Assembly: GCA_022393335.1 (NCBI GenBank) | Contig: JAJEKB010020648.1 | Location: forward strand, 828,508-892,507 | DNA length: 64,000 nucleotides | Source: Macrotrachela quadricornifera | Lineage: Eukaryota > Rotifera > Eurotatoria > Philodinida > Philodinidae | Direction of reading: 5' to 3' | Shown: positions 1 to 11,989 of the stretch, piece after piece | Numbering within the stretch: position 1 is the stretch's first letter | How the letters are laid out: the number at the start of each line of letters is the position of its first letter | The notes under the pieces: generated by a model | The model's input: the letters and a program-made list of their open reading frames with translations, nothing else | The model's database searches: none | Told to the model about the DNA's origin: nothing | Position numbers and translations under genes: made by a program

Positions 1-262
1 TCACTATGAGATGCCCTTGCAGACAACGATTTCGTTAGGTTCTTTGAGTCAGAAGGATTTTCAAGAATACATGTGGTGTGTTAAAATCTCCATCTTATAA
101 CGATTTATTGTAAAAAGGACAGGATATACTCAGCGGCTTAATTTTCAAGTTAGACCAAATTCTATAGACAAATTGGTCATGTAATAAACCGTAATCTACA
201 CTGTTTAATTATAGAAACACAAGTAACCAATATTATTTCTCGTAAAACTCTCTTTACTAAAT

Positions 263-874
263 CTAAGATATTTCTCTGTATAAGTAATTTTGTTTTTGAT
301 AGCTTACTTTTAAGAATACTGTTGCTGTAAGACTATCGACCGACAATCTTGATCGCTCTTTTCGAGCGACATATGATGACATAGAAAATGCCGACTCTGA
401 TGGAACACTTGTTGCTGGTGTACATATTAACTGTTTGGCTATTTTTGCAAGTCGAGGAAGTGTCGCTTCATACAATTTCCAAAACTTCAAGCATGTCGAT
501 GCTGATGGTTCATGATGACTATTATATTTTGCAATTAACCATCGGTAATTGTACAATTCTTCAATAATACCTGCACGTTGTGATACAGTTGGCTTTTGTA
601 CACTATCATCATCAATACTGTTGAGAAATATTTCCATTGCTGTGGGTTTTGGTTTTTTAATTGATTTTGATATTGATGATGTACTCATAGAAGAGGTTGT
701 TGTGGCAACTGTGTTAGATAATGTAGATGTAGATTGTGATGTTACTGATATTAATGAAAAATTATCGTAATTTAAATCATCATTATTTGATATATTTTTT
801 ATTTCGTGTTCTATAGCTCGTTTATCAGCATCTGATAATGCTAAAAATCCAGTTGGGTCGAAATAGCTGTGAAG
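263..874 (-). CDS. hAT transposase last exon: hATC dimerisation domain
   Basis: The exon starts in frame at acceptor TTTTAG with LHSYFDPTGFLALSDADKR, the usual block before the hATC domain. The C-terminus carries the hATC signature CTPATSVPSESAFSMSS followed by RSRLSVDSLTATVFLKVSY and a stop. Family members usually have PSER at the Glu/Arg position; here it is PSES, which may be a weakening substitution. The exon encodes 203 residues. Confidence 0.75.
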   Translation of the reverse strand, partial: LHSYFDPTGFLALSDADKRAIEHEIKNISNNDDLNYDNFSLISVTSQSTSTLSNTVATTTSSMSTSSISKSIKKPKPTAMEIFLNSIDDDSVQKPTVSQRAGIIEELYNYRWLIAKYNSHHEPSASTCLKFWKLYEATLPRLAKIAKQLICTPATSVPSESAFSMSSYVARKERSRLSVDSLTATVFLKVSYQKQNYLYREIS

Positions 875-875
875 C

Positions 876-1722
876 TAAAATAGAAGATAAATAATTTAGA
901 AATGTCGGTAATTTTTCCAATCACGAGTTATTTTTCAATGTATCAACAAAAGATTTTTAAATTGTATCGTTTATATCTTTCTATTAAGGAATAATGAAAA
1001 ATGAGGAAATTCATCTTCGCATTGAATATATTTCCGTCTGCATCAATTTAGTTCTAATAGTGATTCAATCGCATAAAATCTAGAAATTTATAAATGATTT
1101 TAGGTGATTTTGTTCAATACCGAGTTGTAAAAGACCCGCTTTAGTCGTGTATTCTAGCTAAATTGCCCTTTGAATGTAAGACTATAACTTATTCTTTGTA
1201 AATAGCACGAAATTAAAAATACAGATTTTTGCTACTATTGATTATTTAATCGAGGATGAGAGTATTTGTCACACCTACGCTTATATTATAATGATATGTA
1301 GAAAAGTAGTCTAACATGAATATGTGCAACCGTTTGTTAGGTTAATAATCAATAAAAATACTTTTTCATATCTCGAATGTATTGCAAAGTGTTTAAAAAC
1401 ATTTTTCAAATATGTCATCTTGAGATGAAAAATGCCTTCATTTATTAAAAAACATTCGAATTGTTTCAAAGAAAATTTTTTAAAATCTCTCTTTGAGGTG
1501 ATCTTCTTAAATAGCAATCATAAAGCTAGTGGATTTAAGATACTCATATTTCATTGATGGCCGTAAGATTAGCTCAGATATATTTAAACTCGTAGAACTC
1601 GTAATTATTCGAAACTACAGAGATAACATTTTGACGATTTTTTTATAACTTGTGCTAGTAAATATTACAATTTCTAATGAAACTTTATATCAACAGCAAC
1701 AATTAGATTTATATACTACTCA
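876..1722 (-). other. Putative 847-bp intron of the hAT gene, nothing recognised inside
   Basis: This A+T-rich sequence lies between a strong GTGAGT donor and a TTTTAG acceptor, both on the minus strand. The only open frames are short and show no family motifs. Confidence 0.45.
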
Positions 1723-1723
1723 C

Positions 1724-2701
1724 TTTCAAAAGGTTCAGCTGGTGTTGATCTTCTTCAAAGTACTTTACCATTTTCATTACCAATAGTTTTTTTAAACGTT
1801 TTACAATGAAATTATCATTTTTGTCCTTCATTAAAAAGTTCTTCAATTTAAATATCATGAAAAATGCTGTTCCAATTGTAGGATAGTTTTTTCCAGACAT
1901 TGTTATCGTGGCATTATAAAAACCTTTAAGAACATGATGCAATTGATCTAAATAATACCATTCAGTACTTGTAATCTCAAGTTTGGTCAATTTTTGTATT
2001 TGAAAAGTTTTGATTTTCAAGTTATATTTCTCTTCAAATAATTTTTCAATAATTGGACGTAGTTGTATTAAAGCATGAATCATTAAAAAAGAAGAGTTCC
2101 ATCTTGAGCATACATCTTTTATTAAATCACGCTTCTTTTTCATCAATTCACGTTGTTGTTTAATATACAGAGTCAAAATAGATGATTTTTTTATTAAAGA
2201 TATTAATTTTCGACATTTAATCACCAGTAATAAAGTTGTATGTTGTTCCTTTGTCAGTGTTGGATCATCAAGATCCACTTGAATATCTTGCTCCCAATTG
2301 TCGGTAAAAACATCATATCCAATTAAATCTGATGTATCATCATCTTCACCAGTAATATTTCCAATAATAATAATATCTTCTACTGCCTCATTCGTCTCCT
2401 CTTCTTTCTCGTCTGCCTCGTTGTCTTCTTCATCGTCGTCACCCTGATCTTCTTCTTCCTCTTCTTCCTTATCATACTCATCATCATCACTTGATAATGT
2501 CATATTAGCATCATCATTATTTTCTTCGTATTCACCTGCACTTGTTATTTCATGATTGTCCTCTCTTAATTGAGGAAAAGATTCATTTTGATTTGTAACT
2601 TGACTTCCCTGTATTGCTTCACCAGGTTTATTGATCACACCAGAATTATCAAAACTAATATTTAACGAATTGAGACCTATAAAATCAAAAATATCAAGCA
2701 T
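1724..2701 (-). CDS. hAT transposase exon: acidic insertion and central domain
   Basis: This is an open frame of about 326 codons before donor GTGAGT at 1723. Its first third is a low-complexity Asp/Glu run (roughly residues 70-130), common in the spacer that interrupts the RNase H fold of hAT transposases. Then come LISLIKKSSILTLYI and the conserved DVCSRWNSSFLMIHALIQLR block, followed by the helical stretch up to EEDQHQLNLLK. The absence of stops over about 1 kb in otherwise A+T-rich DNA argues for selection or recent activity. Confidence 0.65.
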
Positions 2702-3693
2702 ATTTATTTAATCACCTTGCTCAAGATTATTGTGTTGTAAACGCTTGACCAAGATTAGAAACATGTTTCCCACGTTTTAGGTGACTTGTTTTAGGAAGGG
2801 TGAGTGAAAAATACTAAGTCATAGTAAAGACAATTGATACTCCACTAAATAACAATTAGAATTGACAGTTTTATCAAATACATTTGTGACAGAAATTAGA
2901 AAGATAAACTATTAGCAACTACTTTGAAAAAAGGTGATATTCTGTTTAAATATCTGAAATATTATTCCAGTTACTTGTTTTGTTTCTTGTGTCGGTTATC
3001 GAAAAGAAAGCAAATACTTTTCTGAAAATACCTGTACACAGTATGGTATCGGCACTATCATGATATGCATAATATCGACTTGTCTGATTAGCAAGCTTAA
3101 GGATTTGTCCGATTTAATGCAGAAGCATCTGATATGCAGATGTTTCTTATGGAAGAAAATAGCTTCATTTCAGCAACCCGTTTGGAACATTTTCTCTAAT
3201 TCTTAGATTTTTAGTTTGGTATTAGCCATATGATATTTCCTACGATCAATGGAAATTAAAATGAACTATTTTACTGAGTTTCCATCATAGGGAAGTTGAG
3301 ACAGTAAAGATCATGTTACTTTGGCAATTGTTATTTTCATAATCATTTTTCACAATGATAAAAAGAGAAGTATTTGTTTCGATTTTTTAGGATTAGCTGC
3401 TAAGCAATGATTATTGTTATCAGCTTTTTCTTGATGACGTTGAGCTAGTCGTTTTTCGCATTATTCTCCCTGACTTGTTTACAGAACGTATAATTAAAGT
3501 CGAAGCTAAAGTTTTGTGATAATGTCATTAAAAATCTCATGCTGGGAAGTAAAATATTGAATTGCATTGTTTGCGAGGTACAGTTTCTGTGAAATTGATG
3601 GGAGTTACTCACATTTCTTCTGGAAAAACAATCAGAATTCAGGGAGATATTATATAGTTAGAATGAAGTTGAAGATGAAAATAAATATTGGAC

Positions 3694-4444
3694 TAGGGGT
3701 GTTACTTTATCTTTATTTTATAAATAAAGATAAAGATTTGCTTTATCTTTATTTTATAAAGAATAAAGATAATCTTTATTTTAAAAAATAAAGATAAAGA
3801 AATAAAGAAAACTTTATTTTTTATAAAGAAAACTTTATTTTTTATAAAATAAAGATAAAGCAAATCTTTATATTTATAAAATAAAGATAAAGATAATCTT
3901 TATTTGTAAAAATAAAGTTAAAATAAAGAATAAAGATATTTTTTTATGTAACAGGCACATATGCAAATAACTTGTATAAGAGCAGAATATGTTAATTAGT
4001 GTCCCTTCTTATCACCATCCTTACTTCCACGTCATATCATCAAAAAATAAGGATCAATCATGAAACGATATATGCGAAAACTGTTGTTGTATGTTTTATT
4101 TAATTATATAATATGATAATTTTTCGTAAGCTACTTCAACAAAACAAAAAAAAGTAAGTTTTAATACGAAAAAAATTTCTTTATTCTTTATTTTATCTTT
4201 ATTTTTGAAAATAAAGAAAAACTTTATTTTTATTTTATAAAGATAAAGAAAAAAATCTTTATCTTTATTTTATAAAGTAAAGATTTTCTTTATCTTTATT
4301 TTATAAATATAAAGATTTTCTTTATCTTTATTATATAAATATAAAGATTCACTTTATCTTTATTTTATAAAGAATAAAGATTTTTTAATTTCTTTATCTT
4401 TATTCTTTATTTATAAAGAAAATAAAAATAAAGTAACACCCCTA
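3694..4444. mobile_element. hAT-type MITE with perfect 8-bp target duplication
   Basis: The element begins TAGGGGTGTTACTTTATC and ends with the inverse, ...AAAGTAACACCCCTA. It is flanked on both sides by TATTGGAC (3686-3693 and 4445-4452), a perfect 8-bp target-site duplication. Both arms are built from AAAGATAAAG/CTTTATCTTTATTT iterations that can fold back, around a unique core at about 3945-4170. It carries no gene. TAGGG-type ends and 8-bp duplications are hAT hallmarks. It sits inside the unresolved gap of the hAT transposase gene. Confidence 0.9.
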
Positions 4445-5120
4445 TATTGGACTGTAAGTGAACAGAAACATAATTCCTATCTACAATAACGAACTAGTAT
4501 TTATAGTTTTTCTAATTTCTATTATATATAAATTAATCTTTCTTTTCGATTTTATTTATATACTTCATTGAAAGATTGTAAGATGAATTGCGATGTGAAA
4601 TATGAATCCTTATTTTCATTTCTGCTCATCGTGTATCTGGAAAAGATTTCTCCACTATCATACTAGCATGCAAACAGAGTAGTACAAATCTGAAGTAAAA
4701 GGTCCATCTTTATACTGAAAAAGAAGTTTCAACGTGTCTTTCTCATTTCAAACAAAAAAATTACTGATTTTTCTTCGAATTTATAAAAAGAATGTTCTAA
4801 TAATGTTTTGCTTCTAATAACACCATTACTTGTTCTCGAAATTTGGATTTAGTTACTCTGTCGATTAATATTGATTGTCGTATTTTCACATCAGATGTTC
4901 ATGAATCAAATTATTTTTATTAGACGCGTCATTTTTTGACATATGACAAGAGGAACTGTTTCTTTAGATAGACTTCCTATTTCTCAAGATGAAATACATT
5001 ACAATTATAAAGGCTATGGGCACTTCCTTAAAGAAATTATAAGGTTTATTATCACATATGAAAAAAAAATAAAGAACGTAGATGATTATCTGTGACAACA
5101 CCTTTTCCTTAAATTTTTTA

Positions 5121-5629
5121 TCAAATTTTCAATCTGATTATATAATTTGTTTTTGTTTTACTTTGATCTGTTACATTAGTTTGTTTTTTTGATTGTTTTG
5201 GCCAAAGACAAAGACCTTTAGTAAGAACCAGGTGCAATCTATGAGCGATGCACCACATACGTTCACAATTAATATTTAATGAATCAATGGCAGCTGATAT
5301 ATTTTTTGCACCATCACAAATAATACGATTAACTTTATGTAAAATATGTAATTTACGTAATTTCAATGTAATAATACGTGTTATTTGTGCTGTTGTATGA
5401 CGTTGATTAAAAGAAGAAAAAGTAAGAATTTTTGATTTTTGATTAAGATCATCAGTACAATAATGTCCTGTTAATACGAGAAAAGTAGTATTGGTTCTAT
5501 TGGACCAAAAATCCGTTGTGATAGACATGGTTTCAACAGTTTTCAGCTGTTCAATTAATTTTGAATGATGTTGATGTTTTAATCGTTTAACACGAGGAGC
5601 TACTGTATTACGGTGAATGGGTTGATAGC
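5121..5629 (-). CDS. hAT transposase exon: N-terminal half of catalytic domain
   Basis: The frame opens at acceptor TTTTAG (5630) and reads GYQPIHRNTV, then a basic segment, then SITTDFWSNRTN. The Asp in TTDFW is the expected first catalytic acid of hAT transposases. It continues with the conserved ICDGAKNISAAI and CIAHRLHLVLTKGL blocks. The 135-residue ORF starting at Met 5528 is the internal part of this exon. After about 5200 the sequence becomes Lys/Thr-rich, and the true donor may lie near 5150 (CAAA/GTAAAA). The continuation should be the acidic insertion at 2701. Confidence 0.7.
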
Positions 5630-8217
5630 CTAAAATGTGAAATAGCCATTATTAAAAAAAAATCATTCCTTCAATGAAGCATTATTTACCTAAATAGATT
5701 TGTTATTTATCCAATACACTTTTAAGTTCTCTCAATGACTAACATTTCTGCTTACTCACACATGTTGTATTATTACTCATTACAGACCTTCTATTGTCAT
5801 GATAATCTGAATATTCTGAACAAGATACATATAATCAATAAAATTGGCTATTAGGATCAACTACATTCGTCTGATGGAGGCTGTGATCTAGAGAGTGCTT
5901 CAGGTCAGATGGATTATATCACCATGTCAGATGGGCCTACACATATCCATTACAACAGGTTTTCTTTTGAAGCCGATACAAAATAACATAAAATTTCTAG
6001 AAGCTTTGTGTATTCATGGTGCAATACACAAAGAGTAAGTGCATCTCAGGAATGCGATATTGATAGCTGTAGTTCACTGCAATACAGATGCAGATTTCTA
6101 AAGGATTTTACGAAAAATATCATAGCAACGCTGAGGTGGCTTTAGAAACTATCTGCGACGCAACAGCAGATTCTTTATCAAGATAGATTAGTATATACTG
6201 GCTGATTTCAATAGAAAAATTGTCTACCTATATTTTCGTCTATGAGTCTGCAACGGGAATTTTTTCTAAGTAGAAAATATATTCATTAAAAATCCAGTGA
6301 AGTAGCATGGTTAATAGAAAGTAACAACTGGTTTTTTATCATATATTATAGAGAAATCTTACAAATTATAATATAATATCAAAACGTTACTTTTTGTCAG
6401 TTATTGATCTAGTTTATTTGGTTTCTTAAGTTAATTCTTTTGTCACTCTTTTTTTTCTTGTTATTATTTTATACAAAGCGCCAGCTAATTCTTGTTGTTC
6501 ACCGATTTTATACTTGCATTATCCAAAAATTAATTGCTCATAAAGCTCTCCACAATTAGATTATTAAATTCATTCAGAATAATATTAACCAACAATGGAT
6601 ATTAACAAAATCTCGCTGAGTTCCATTTGACTTCTATATATATATCAGTAAATTGCAACTTTTTTATACAATTGCGTTTTTAACTTTTTTTTTATTATAA
6701 CTTTGACTCCTCTTGTTCAATCTTAAATTTTGTTCTTTTCTTCTCTTTCTATCCCTCTGATAAAGCAATTCTGAAATTTTCAGATGTGCAGCACGTAACT
6801 TCTCGGAGATAGACATGTTAAAAGCCGAGGAGCCTCACTTTTTTGTGAAGCATCATAATAAGAACAGGTTTTCTAAAGAAGGCAAAAGATAATAAGAAAA
6901 TATTAATAGCACGTTTTGTTCAGCATTTAGTAAGCTATTTAATTCTATTATTCACTGAGGCAGTTCCTTTTTTTTCTGATCCTTTATTATTAAAGTACTT
7001 CCACACATGAATTGTATGATGAGATTGAAATCAGTGCAGAATGGATAAGTAAAGAACTTTCTAACAAACTGAATGTTCCATTAAAAAGAGTATTCAATTT
7101 GCTCTAAAATACACGTTCAAATTCTGTGATGGTTTTCCTTTCGATAATGTAAAAAAAGGGAAAGTAAATTTTTCACTCATATTGTACGGTGAGATTTTCT
7201 AGCTTGAGAAACGTGTGTTTCTCGAAGGATTCGTCCAGTTTTTGCGAAACTTATACACAAGGTAGACTACGAAAAGTTGTACAACTAGAAAAAATTTCAT
7301 CGTTTAACGAAGTTTTGTTTAAAAAAAATTTACATTTTATGAGAAAATGTAGGACGAGATTGGTTTTTAAAATTTTTCGGTTATTTCACAGCAGTGCCTA
7401 GAATTATACATTATTCCGTTCTTAGAAGCAGACTTAGCAAATCTGGATATTTCTTTACCTATTACAAGACCACTTACTAAAGCTACGGTACAGAGATTTA
7501 CTACACCTTTCTTTTCTTTGTTTAACCAAATAAGAATGCATGCCTCGCTGTCTGGTCGTAATGGTTTAAAAACAAATCTGGTCTCTGACGTCTAATTAGA
7601 TAAAAGAAGGCGGGAGCTATAGATTAACGTACAGTATGTATACCTTTGAATTGGCTTCAAGTTCATTTTTTTCGAAAGTACTCCCTGACGAAAAGACAAA
7701 GTCTATACTGAAATATCTTCGTCATTAAGTGGCTATGTGTTTCGGAAATTTTAACCAAATACTCAGAAAACGATGAAGAACAAAATATACGAATCAAATT
7801 TTCTCTAGGTCAACCATCCTTTTTTCATCAATTGTACAAAAAGGTTGCAATTCATTCATATATATACATAAATTAATAATTTGGTAGATAGTTTATCTTA
7901 TTATCTTTTTTTAGATATATTATTTTCTTTACTTCAAATGAAGACAATTTTATGCATACATTAGAGTATTGTCTCAATATCGATATTTAAAATAATACAC
8001 GAGTTATGAAAGGCAAATCAAAAAAATATGACAAACCGTTAGATCAAACTGGGGAAAACATAGTTTTTCATCGATAAAAAACATACATCAGAAGTTAGTC
8101 TACTTGGATCAGAAATATCGAGAATTATATGACGATCCTCATAAAAATTGATTTCAATTTTTAAACTAACTAGATCTTTTTCGCACAGCAAACATGCAGG
8201 AAAAATTTTTGTATTAC
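5630..8217 (-). other. Putative 2.6-kb intron or insertion in the hAT gene, nothing recognised inside
   Basis: It is bounded by a phase-compatible donor and acceptor on the minus strand. Only short frames are present and I saw no transposon ends or repeats that I could pair. Its length is far above that of the other introns in this window. Confidence 0.4.
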
Positions 8218-8452
8218 CTGATGCTAGTTCTTTTAGTAGTTTAGATAAACCGGATTTATTAAATGCATTAAATGGCAGATTATCTTGTATAATTGCTTCA
8301 ATACATAGTTTATGAAGTTGTTCTTTACGTTCTTGCTTTATATTCGATAGATTTTGTTTTTGTTGTTCCTTATCTAAAATTAATTCTGTTTTTTCATGTA
8401 CACTAATTAAATGATGACGAATAGTTGAAGTGGACCAATTATTTTTATATCC
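8218..8452 (-). CDS. hAT transposase exon: end of BED finger and N-terminal helices
   Basis: After acceptor TTTAG (8453) the frame reads GYKNNWSTSTIRHHLISVH, the second half of a BED zinc finger with its two histidines. A Lys/Gln-rich coiled stretch follows, then a segment ending LSKLLKELAS typical of the region before the catalytic domain in hAT transposases. The frame is open through donor GTAATA at 8217. The first half of the finger, with its Cys pair, should lie further right beyond 8455, but I could not recognise it. It is separated from the next exon by 2.6 kb. Confidence 0.6.
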
Positions 8453-8459
8453 CTAAACT

Positions 8460-10425
8460 ACTATATCGCTAAGCTTTAAGTAAAATTGATGTATATTTTT
8501 ATTTTTGTTTTTATTTTTTTTTATTTCTATTTTCTATTATTCTTTTATCTTTAGTGATTAGTTCTGATGCAAACAAGATATGAGTCATCGTTGGACTTCG
8601 CATTCCATTGTTGGCATTAAGGCGCACTTCTATTTTTTGCAACATTTAATTTTTATAAATTTTTCAAATACTCTAGCTTAGACCATTTGCAGCATCGAAA
8701 ACAAATTATAATCCGAGAAAAGAATTAGTTTTTACATACAAATTTAAAGCGATGAAAGTATTTTGAATCATACCGACATAAAAATAACACGATGTATGCT
8801 CCTTTCCTATTTTCTAGTACTATTTCGATTTTGATTGGTGAATACAAAATCTCATCACACACAACATTTTCTTATTTTAAATGTATAAGAGAAATTCTCA
8901 ACGCCAACATTTCATGAGATGTGAAGAAAACAATTCATTCATATTTAAAAATCGTATAGATACAGTCCATATGACTGAAATTAATTAGCATTCAAAAAAC
9001 AAAGATTCTCTGGATTAATTATAAGTTTCCAGCACGTGTATAAAACTATTCTAAATTCTATGAATGTTACTATTATAAGTAATATCATTTCTTTCTAATT
9101 TATTATTAGATAAATAATAAAACAAATATAATATGTCGAATAGATATTTTCAGCGATAAAAAGTATTACGAAAGACATTCATATGAGAAAACTACCTGTC
9201 GATGATACTTTCAAAAGTAGATCATTAATAAATAAGAAACTATTTCATATTTTGACAATTAGTGGTGATATAATAATTAGATCGTCAATAATACGAGAAT
9301 ACTAAACTTATTCAAAATTTGAGTTCTCACCAATATTATTAAGGATACGAGAATTAAATGACTATAATATACTAATATAAAGAAAACAATCGATAATCCA
9401 ATAAACTATAGATCAGTTAAATATATACCCAGTTAACTTACACTGATGCGTACCTAGTTGAGGTCAGTTATCTATTACATTAACTTTTTCATATATTTGT
9501 GAGGAGATTAGGAGTAAAAATCTAATAGAAAAAAAATCGAAGAAAAGATTTGAAATATATATAGATCGACTCGAACTTTTGTGGTGTTTTCAGACATAAC
9601 AATTGCTTGGAGTGAAAGAGAGATTATCGTGTTCCAGAACCGTCAAATATCAGTCAAAAAAAGATACAAATTGAGTGTTAAGCATAGCAATGGAGGCAAA
9701 ATACTCTATCCGATGTGAAATTTGAAGGTGAGAATAATATCATCAGAAAGAACAGGATGAGTAATCTATTTGGTAAAAGTTTCCTACTGATACATTTGCA
9801 TAAATGATAAATTCTTTAGACAAAAAAACAACTTTTAGAGCAATATGATCCGATCGAGACAGTATTGAGCATTTATCGATAGACAAATGTTAGAATATCT
9901 TGGACATTATTATAGATTTTGATAAACAAAAAAAAAGTTTTGCGTCTAATAAGCCTAATATTTTCGAAGATATGAACGACTATTATAGATATTCAGGTCA
10001 AAAACTGGTTTTTAAAGCTCTTAGAAGATGTCCCAGATGGTCCTTATTTTCCGACTAATTTAAAAAGCAATATGATATTTAAAATCAACCAGCTGAATTC
10101 TATGATACCATAAAGATACCAATTAAAAAATTGAAAAAAGGTTTTTTTGATACAAGAAAGGTAACCTAGGTATGAAAAAACTGAGTTTTCGAGATGTATG
10201 AAATAAATTTGTGAAAAGAAATCAAGGGTTAATGCGGATTCTCAGAATGATAAAATTGTGTAAAAAATTTTTCAGGTGTCAAATCTGTAAATTGGCATAC
10301 CTTTTTCGGTCAAAATTTGAGTTTTTATTAATATACTAAAGATCCTAGAACCACATAATCATAATACAGTGATACAAAAAAACGATCGATGATGTAATAA
10401 GTCACAGATCAGCTAAATACATATC
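8460..10425. other. Gene-free stretch
   Basis: No coding frame, RNA gene or clear terminal repeat was recognised. It is A+T-rich. A short segment near 9421-9480 (CCAGTTAACT and GTACCTAGTTGAGGTC) resembles degraded copies of the palindromic repeats found at 10428 and 11250. Confidence 0.4.
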
Positions 10426-10427
10426 CA

Positions 10428-10490
10428 GTTAATTGGGATACCCAGTGACACTGGGACCTAGTCACCAGTCATTAACTGTCATTGGTGCAT
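10428..10490. repeat. Palindromic repeat ending in TGGTGCATCCCTA
   Basis: CCAGTTAATTGGGATACCC, CAGTGACACTG and a terminal GGTGCATCCCTA recur at 11250-11350. The end TGCATCCCTA is the inverse of the TAGGGATGCA start of the small hAT-type MITE at 48559. This is therefore probably a right end of a related element; no left end was found. Confidence 0.5.
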
Positions 10491-11039
10491 CCCTAATTCG
10501 AGCAGTGACAACCAGCAATAAGTAAAAATATATTACTGTACAGTTTTTTCTGTACGAATTCAGTCTTACGACAAGAACATACCATATGCCGCGACCTCAC
10601 ATGCCAGAAACCTTTATAATTGCACACTTGCGAATCACTTAGAGACAAATCAAAAACTATTGTCGAACTTACCCCGAGCAAACATACTTCGACTTTCCTT
10701 TTCTCAATTAAAACTTGACAGTGCGTAACTTTCCCTAAAAATATTAGACTAACAGTGAAGTGTTACTCCTACTTCGAAAGACAATCAGGCTACCCCTAAT
10801 AGACCGCACTGGAAGACTTAACCCAGTTAGACATTCCTTGGGAAGAAAGGATGTTCCTACGCGTAAAACTCGCACATTTTAACATCTTGAAAAAAAACTC
10901 TTTTAAAAAAACCTTTTTCACAACCTTCACATGTGCAAATCTGTTTTTACTCTTAAAACAATTTCTTTAACGTGCTAAAATGAGCGGTTTTATTCGCAAA
11001 AACGTCACTTCTTTCGTTACATATGCGTCTACGAAAAGT

Positions 11040-11245
11040 ATCTCTAATATATAGCACACGAGGACCTAGAGTACCTTTAGTATACAGTATACGAGGACCT
11101 GAAGACACCCTCAATATATAGGACATGAGGACCTAAGGGTACTCCTGCTATATAGCAGTTGAGGACCTAGGAGTATCCCTGCTATATAGCAGTTGAGGAC
11201 TTAAGAGTATCCCTATTATATAGTAGTTGAGGACCTAAGGGTACC
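11040..11245. repeat. 34-bp tandem repeat, about six copies
   Basis: The motif GAGGACCTA recurs with a 33-34 bp period (AGGAC at 11061, 11094, 11128, 11162, 11196 and 11230). TATATAGCAGTT precedes it in the later units. The first units are more degenerate. No coding capacity. Confidence 0.8.
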
Positions 11246-11351
11246 ACCCAGTTAACTGGGGTATCCAGTGTCACTGGGTACCCAGTGACACTGGGTACCC
11301 CAGTTAACTGGGACCCAGTTACCAGTTATTAACTGTCACTGGTGCATCCCT
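11246..11351. repeat. Nested palindrome of CCCAGTTAACTGGG and CCAGTGTCACTGG units
   Basis: Two copies of CAGTTAACTGGG enclose CAGTGTCACTGGGTACCCAG, giving an almost perfect palindrome centred near 11279. It ends GGTGCATCCCTA, like the repeat at 10428-10490. Confidence 0.75.
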
Positions 11352-11870
11352 ACTCCAGTCGTAGAATACAAAACCCTTACTCATCTATCTCTGAGTTAAT
11401 CTACCCTCGGTCGTGTATTACAGAACCCTTGCTCATTCTAAATTGAGATAACGTACAATAATCAACGTTCAGGTTAGAAAATCATAAACGTTTTTTAAAT
11501 AAACGTAGATTAGAAAACGATTCGAAAATTATCGTCGAACAATCTTCCCTTTGACGTCGAATAATAAACCCTCTCTTCAAAAGGTATAGAATGATCTACC
11601 CTTTTTTGGCAATCGTCGCACAATCTATCCTTATGTGTAGAGTAATAAATCCTTAAACTTGTGCTGTAGAATGATCTACCCTTATGCGTATGATATTATA
11701 CTATTCTAAGAAGAAACGTATGATGATATACCCTAGAGAGTAGAATAATAAATGGTACTGACGAAAACGTAGAATAACAAACCCGTGAATATCTGTCAGA
11801 AACCCTTTTCATTTTAATATACCCCGATTTTCCAAAACCTTCTGATTCATAAACCTTTGATAAGTTTATG
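11352..11870. repeat. Degenerate minisatellite with GTAGAATGATCTACCC motifs
   Basis: Words such as GTAGAATGATCTACCC, GTAGAGTAATAAATCC and GTAGAATAATAAAT recur at irregular spacing. Read on the minus strand they give GGGTTTATTATTCTAC, close to the GGGTTGATTATTCTAC core of the 51-bp repeat at 21723-22180. The two arrays are therefore likely diverged relatives in opposite orientation. Confidence 0.5.
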
Positions 11871-11989
11871 ATGCCAAGATGAACCGTTCTAGAAGTTTAT
11901 TATACATTAATATACGGTCAACGATTGTTTACAATGCCCTTTTTTTTACAGTGTACTAATAAGTTATTCATTTTCATTAATTGATAATC

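Larger units (their letters stand above)
263..8452 (-). mobile_element. hAT transposase gene with very large introns or insertions
   Basis: Four blocks on the minus strand read in order as one hAT transposase. They are a BED-finger tail plus N-terminal helical region (8452-8218), the RNase H-like N-terminal half (5629-about 5121), an acidic insertion plus central domain (2701-1724) and the hATC dimerisation domain (874-263). Two junctions can be resolved. One is donor GTAATA at 8217 to acceptor TTTTAG at 5630 (phase 1, rebuilding ELASG-YQPIHR). The other is donor GTGAGT at 1723 to acceptor TTTTAG at 875 (phase 0, K to LHSYFDPTG). The 5121-to-2701 junction is unresolved. hAT genes usually have few small introns, so 2.6-kb and 0.85-kb gaps suggest insertion of other DNA; one insert is the MITE at 3694-4444. 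I could not find the terminal inverted repeats. Either a decaying element or a co-opted transposase. Confidence 0.7.

Noticed and set aside
2735..2815. Minus-strand words resembling a BED-finger end (TSHLKRGKHVSNLGQAFTTQ)
   Set aside because: It is followed at once by stops, is out of order relative to the real BED tail at 8218-8452, and cannot be spliced sensibly to 2701.
3567..3791. Open frame of 74 codons
   Set aside because: Its second half is the low-complexity arm of the MITE at 3694.
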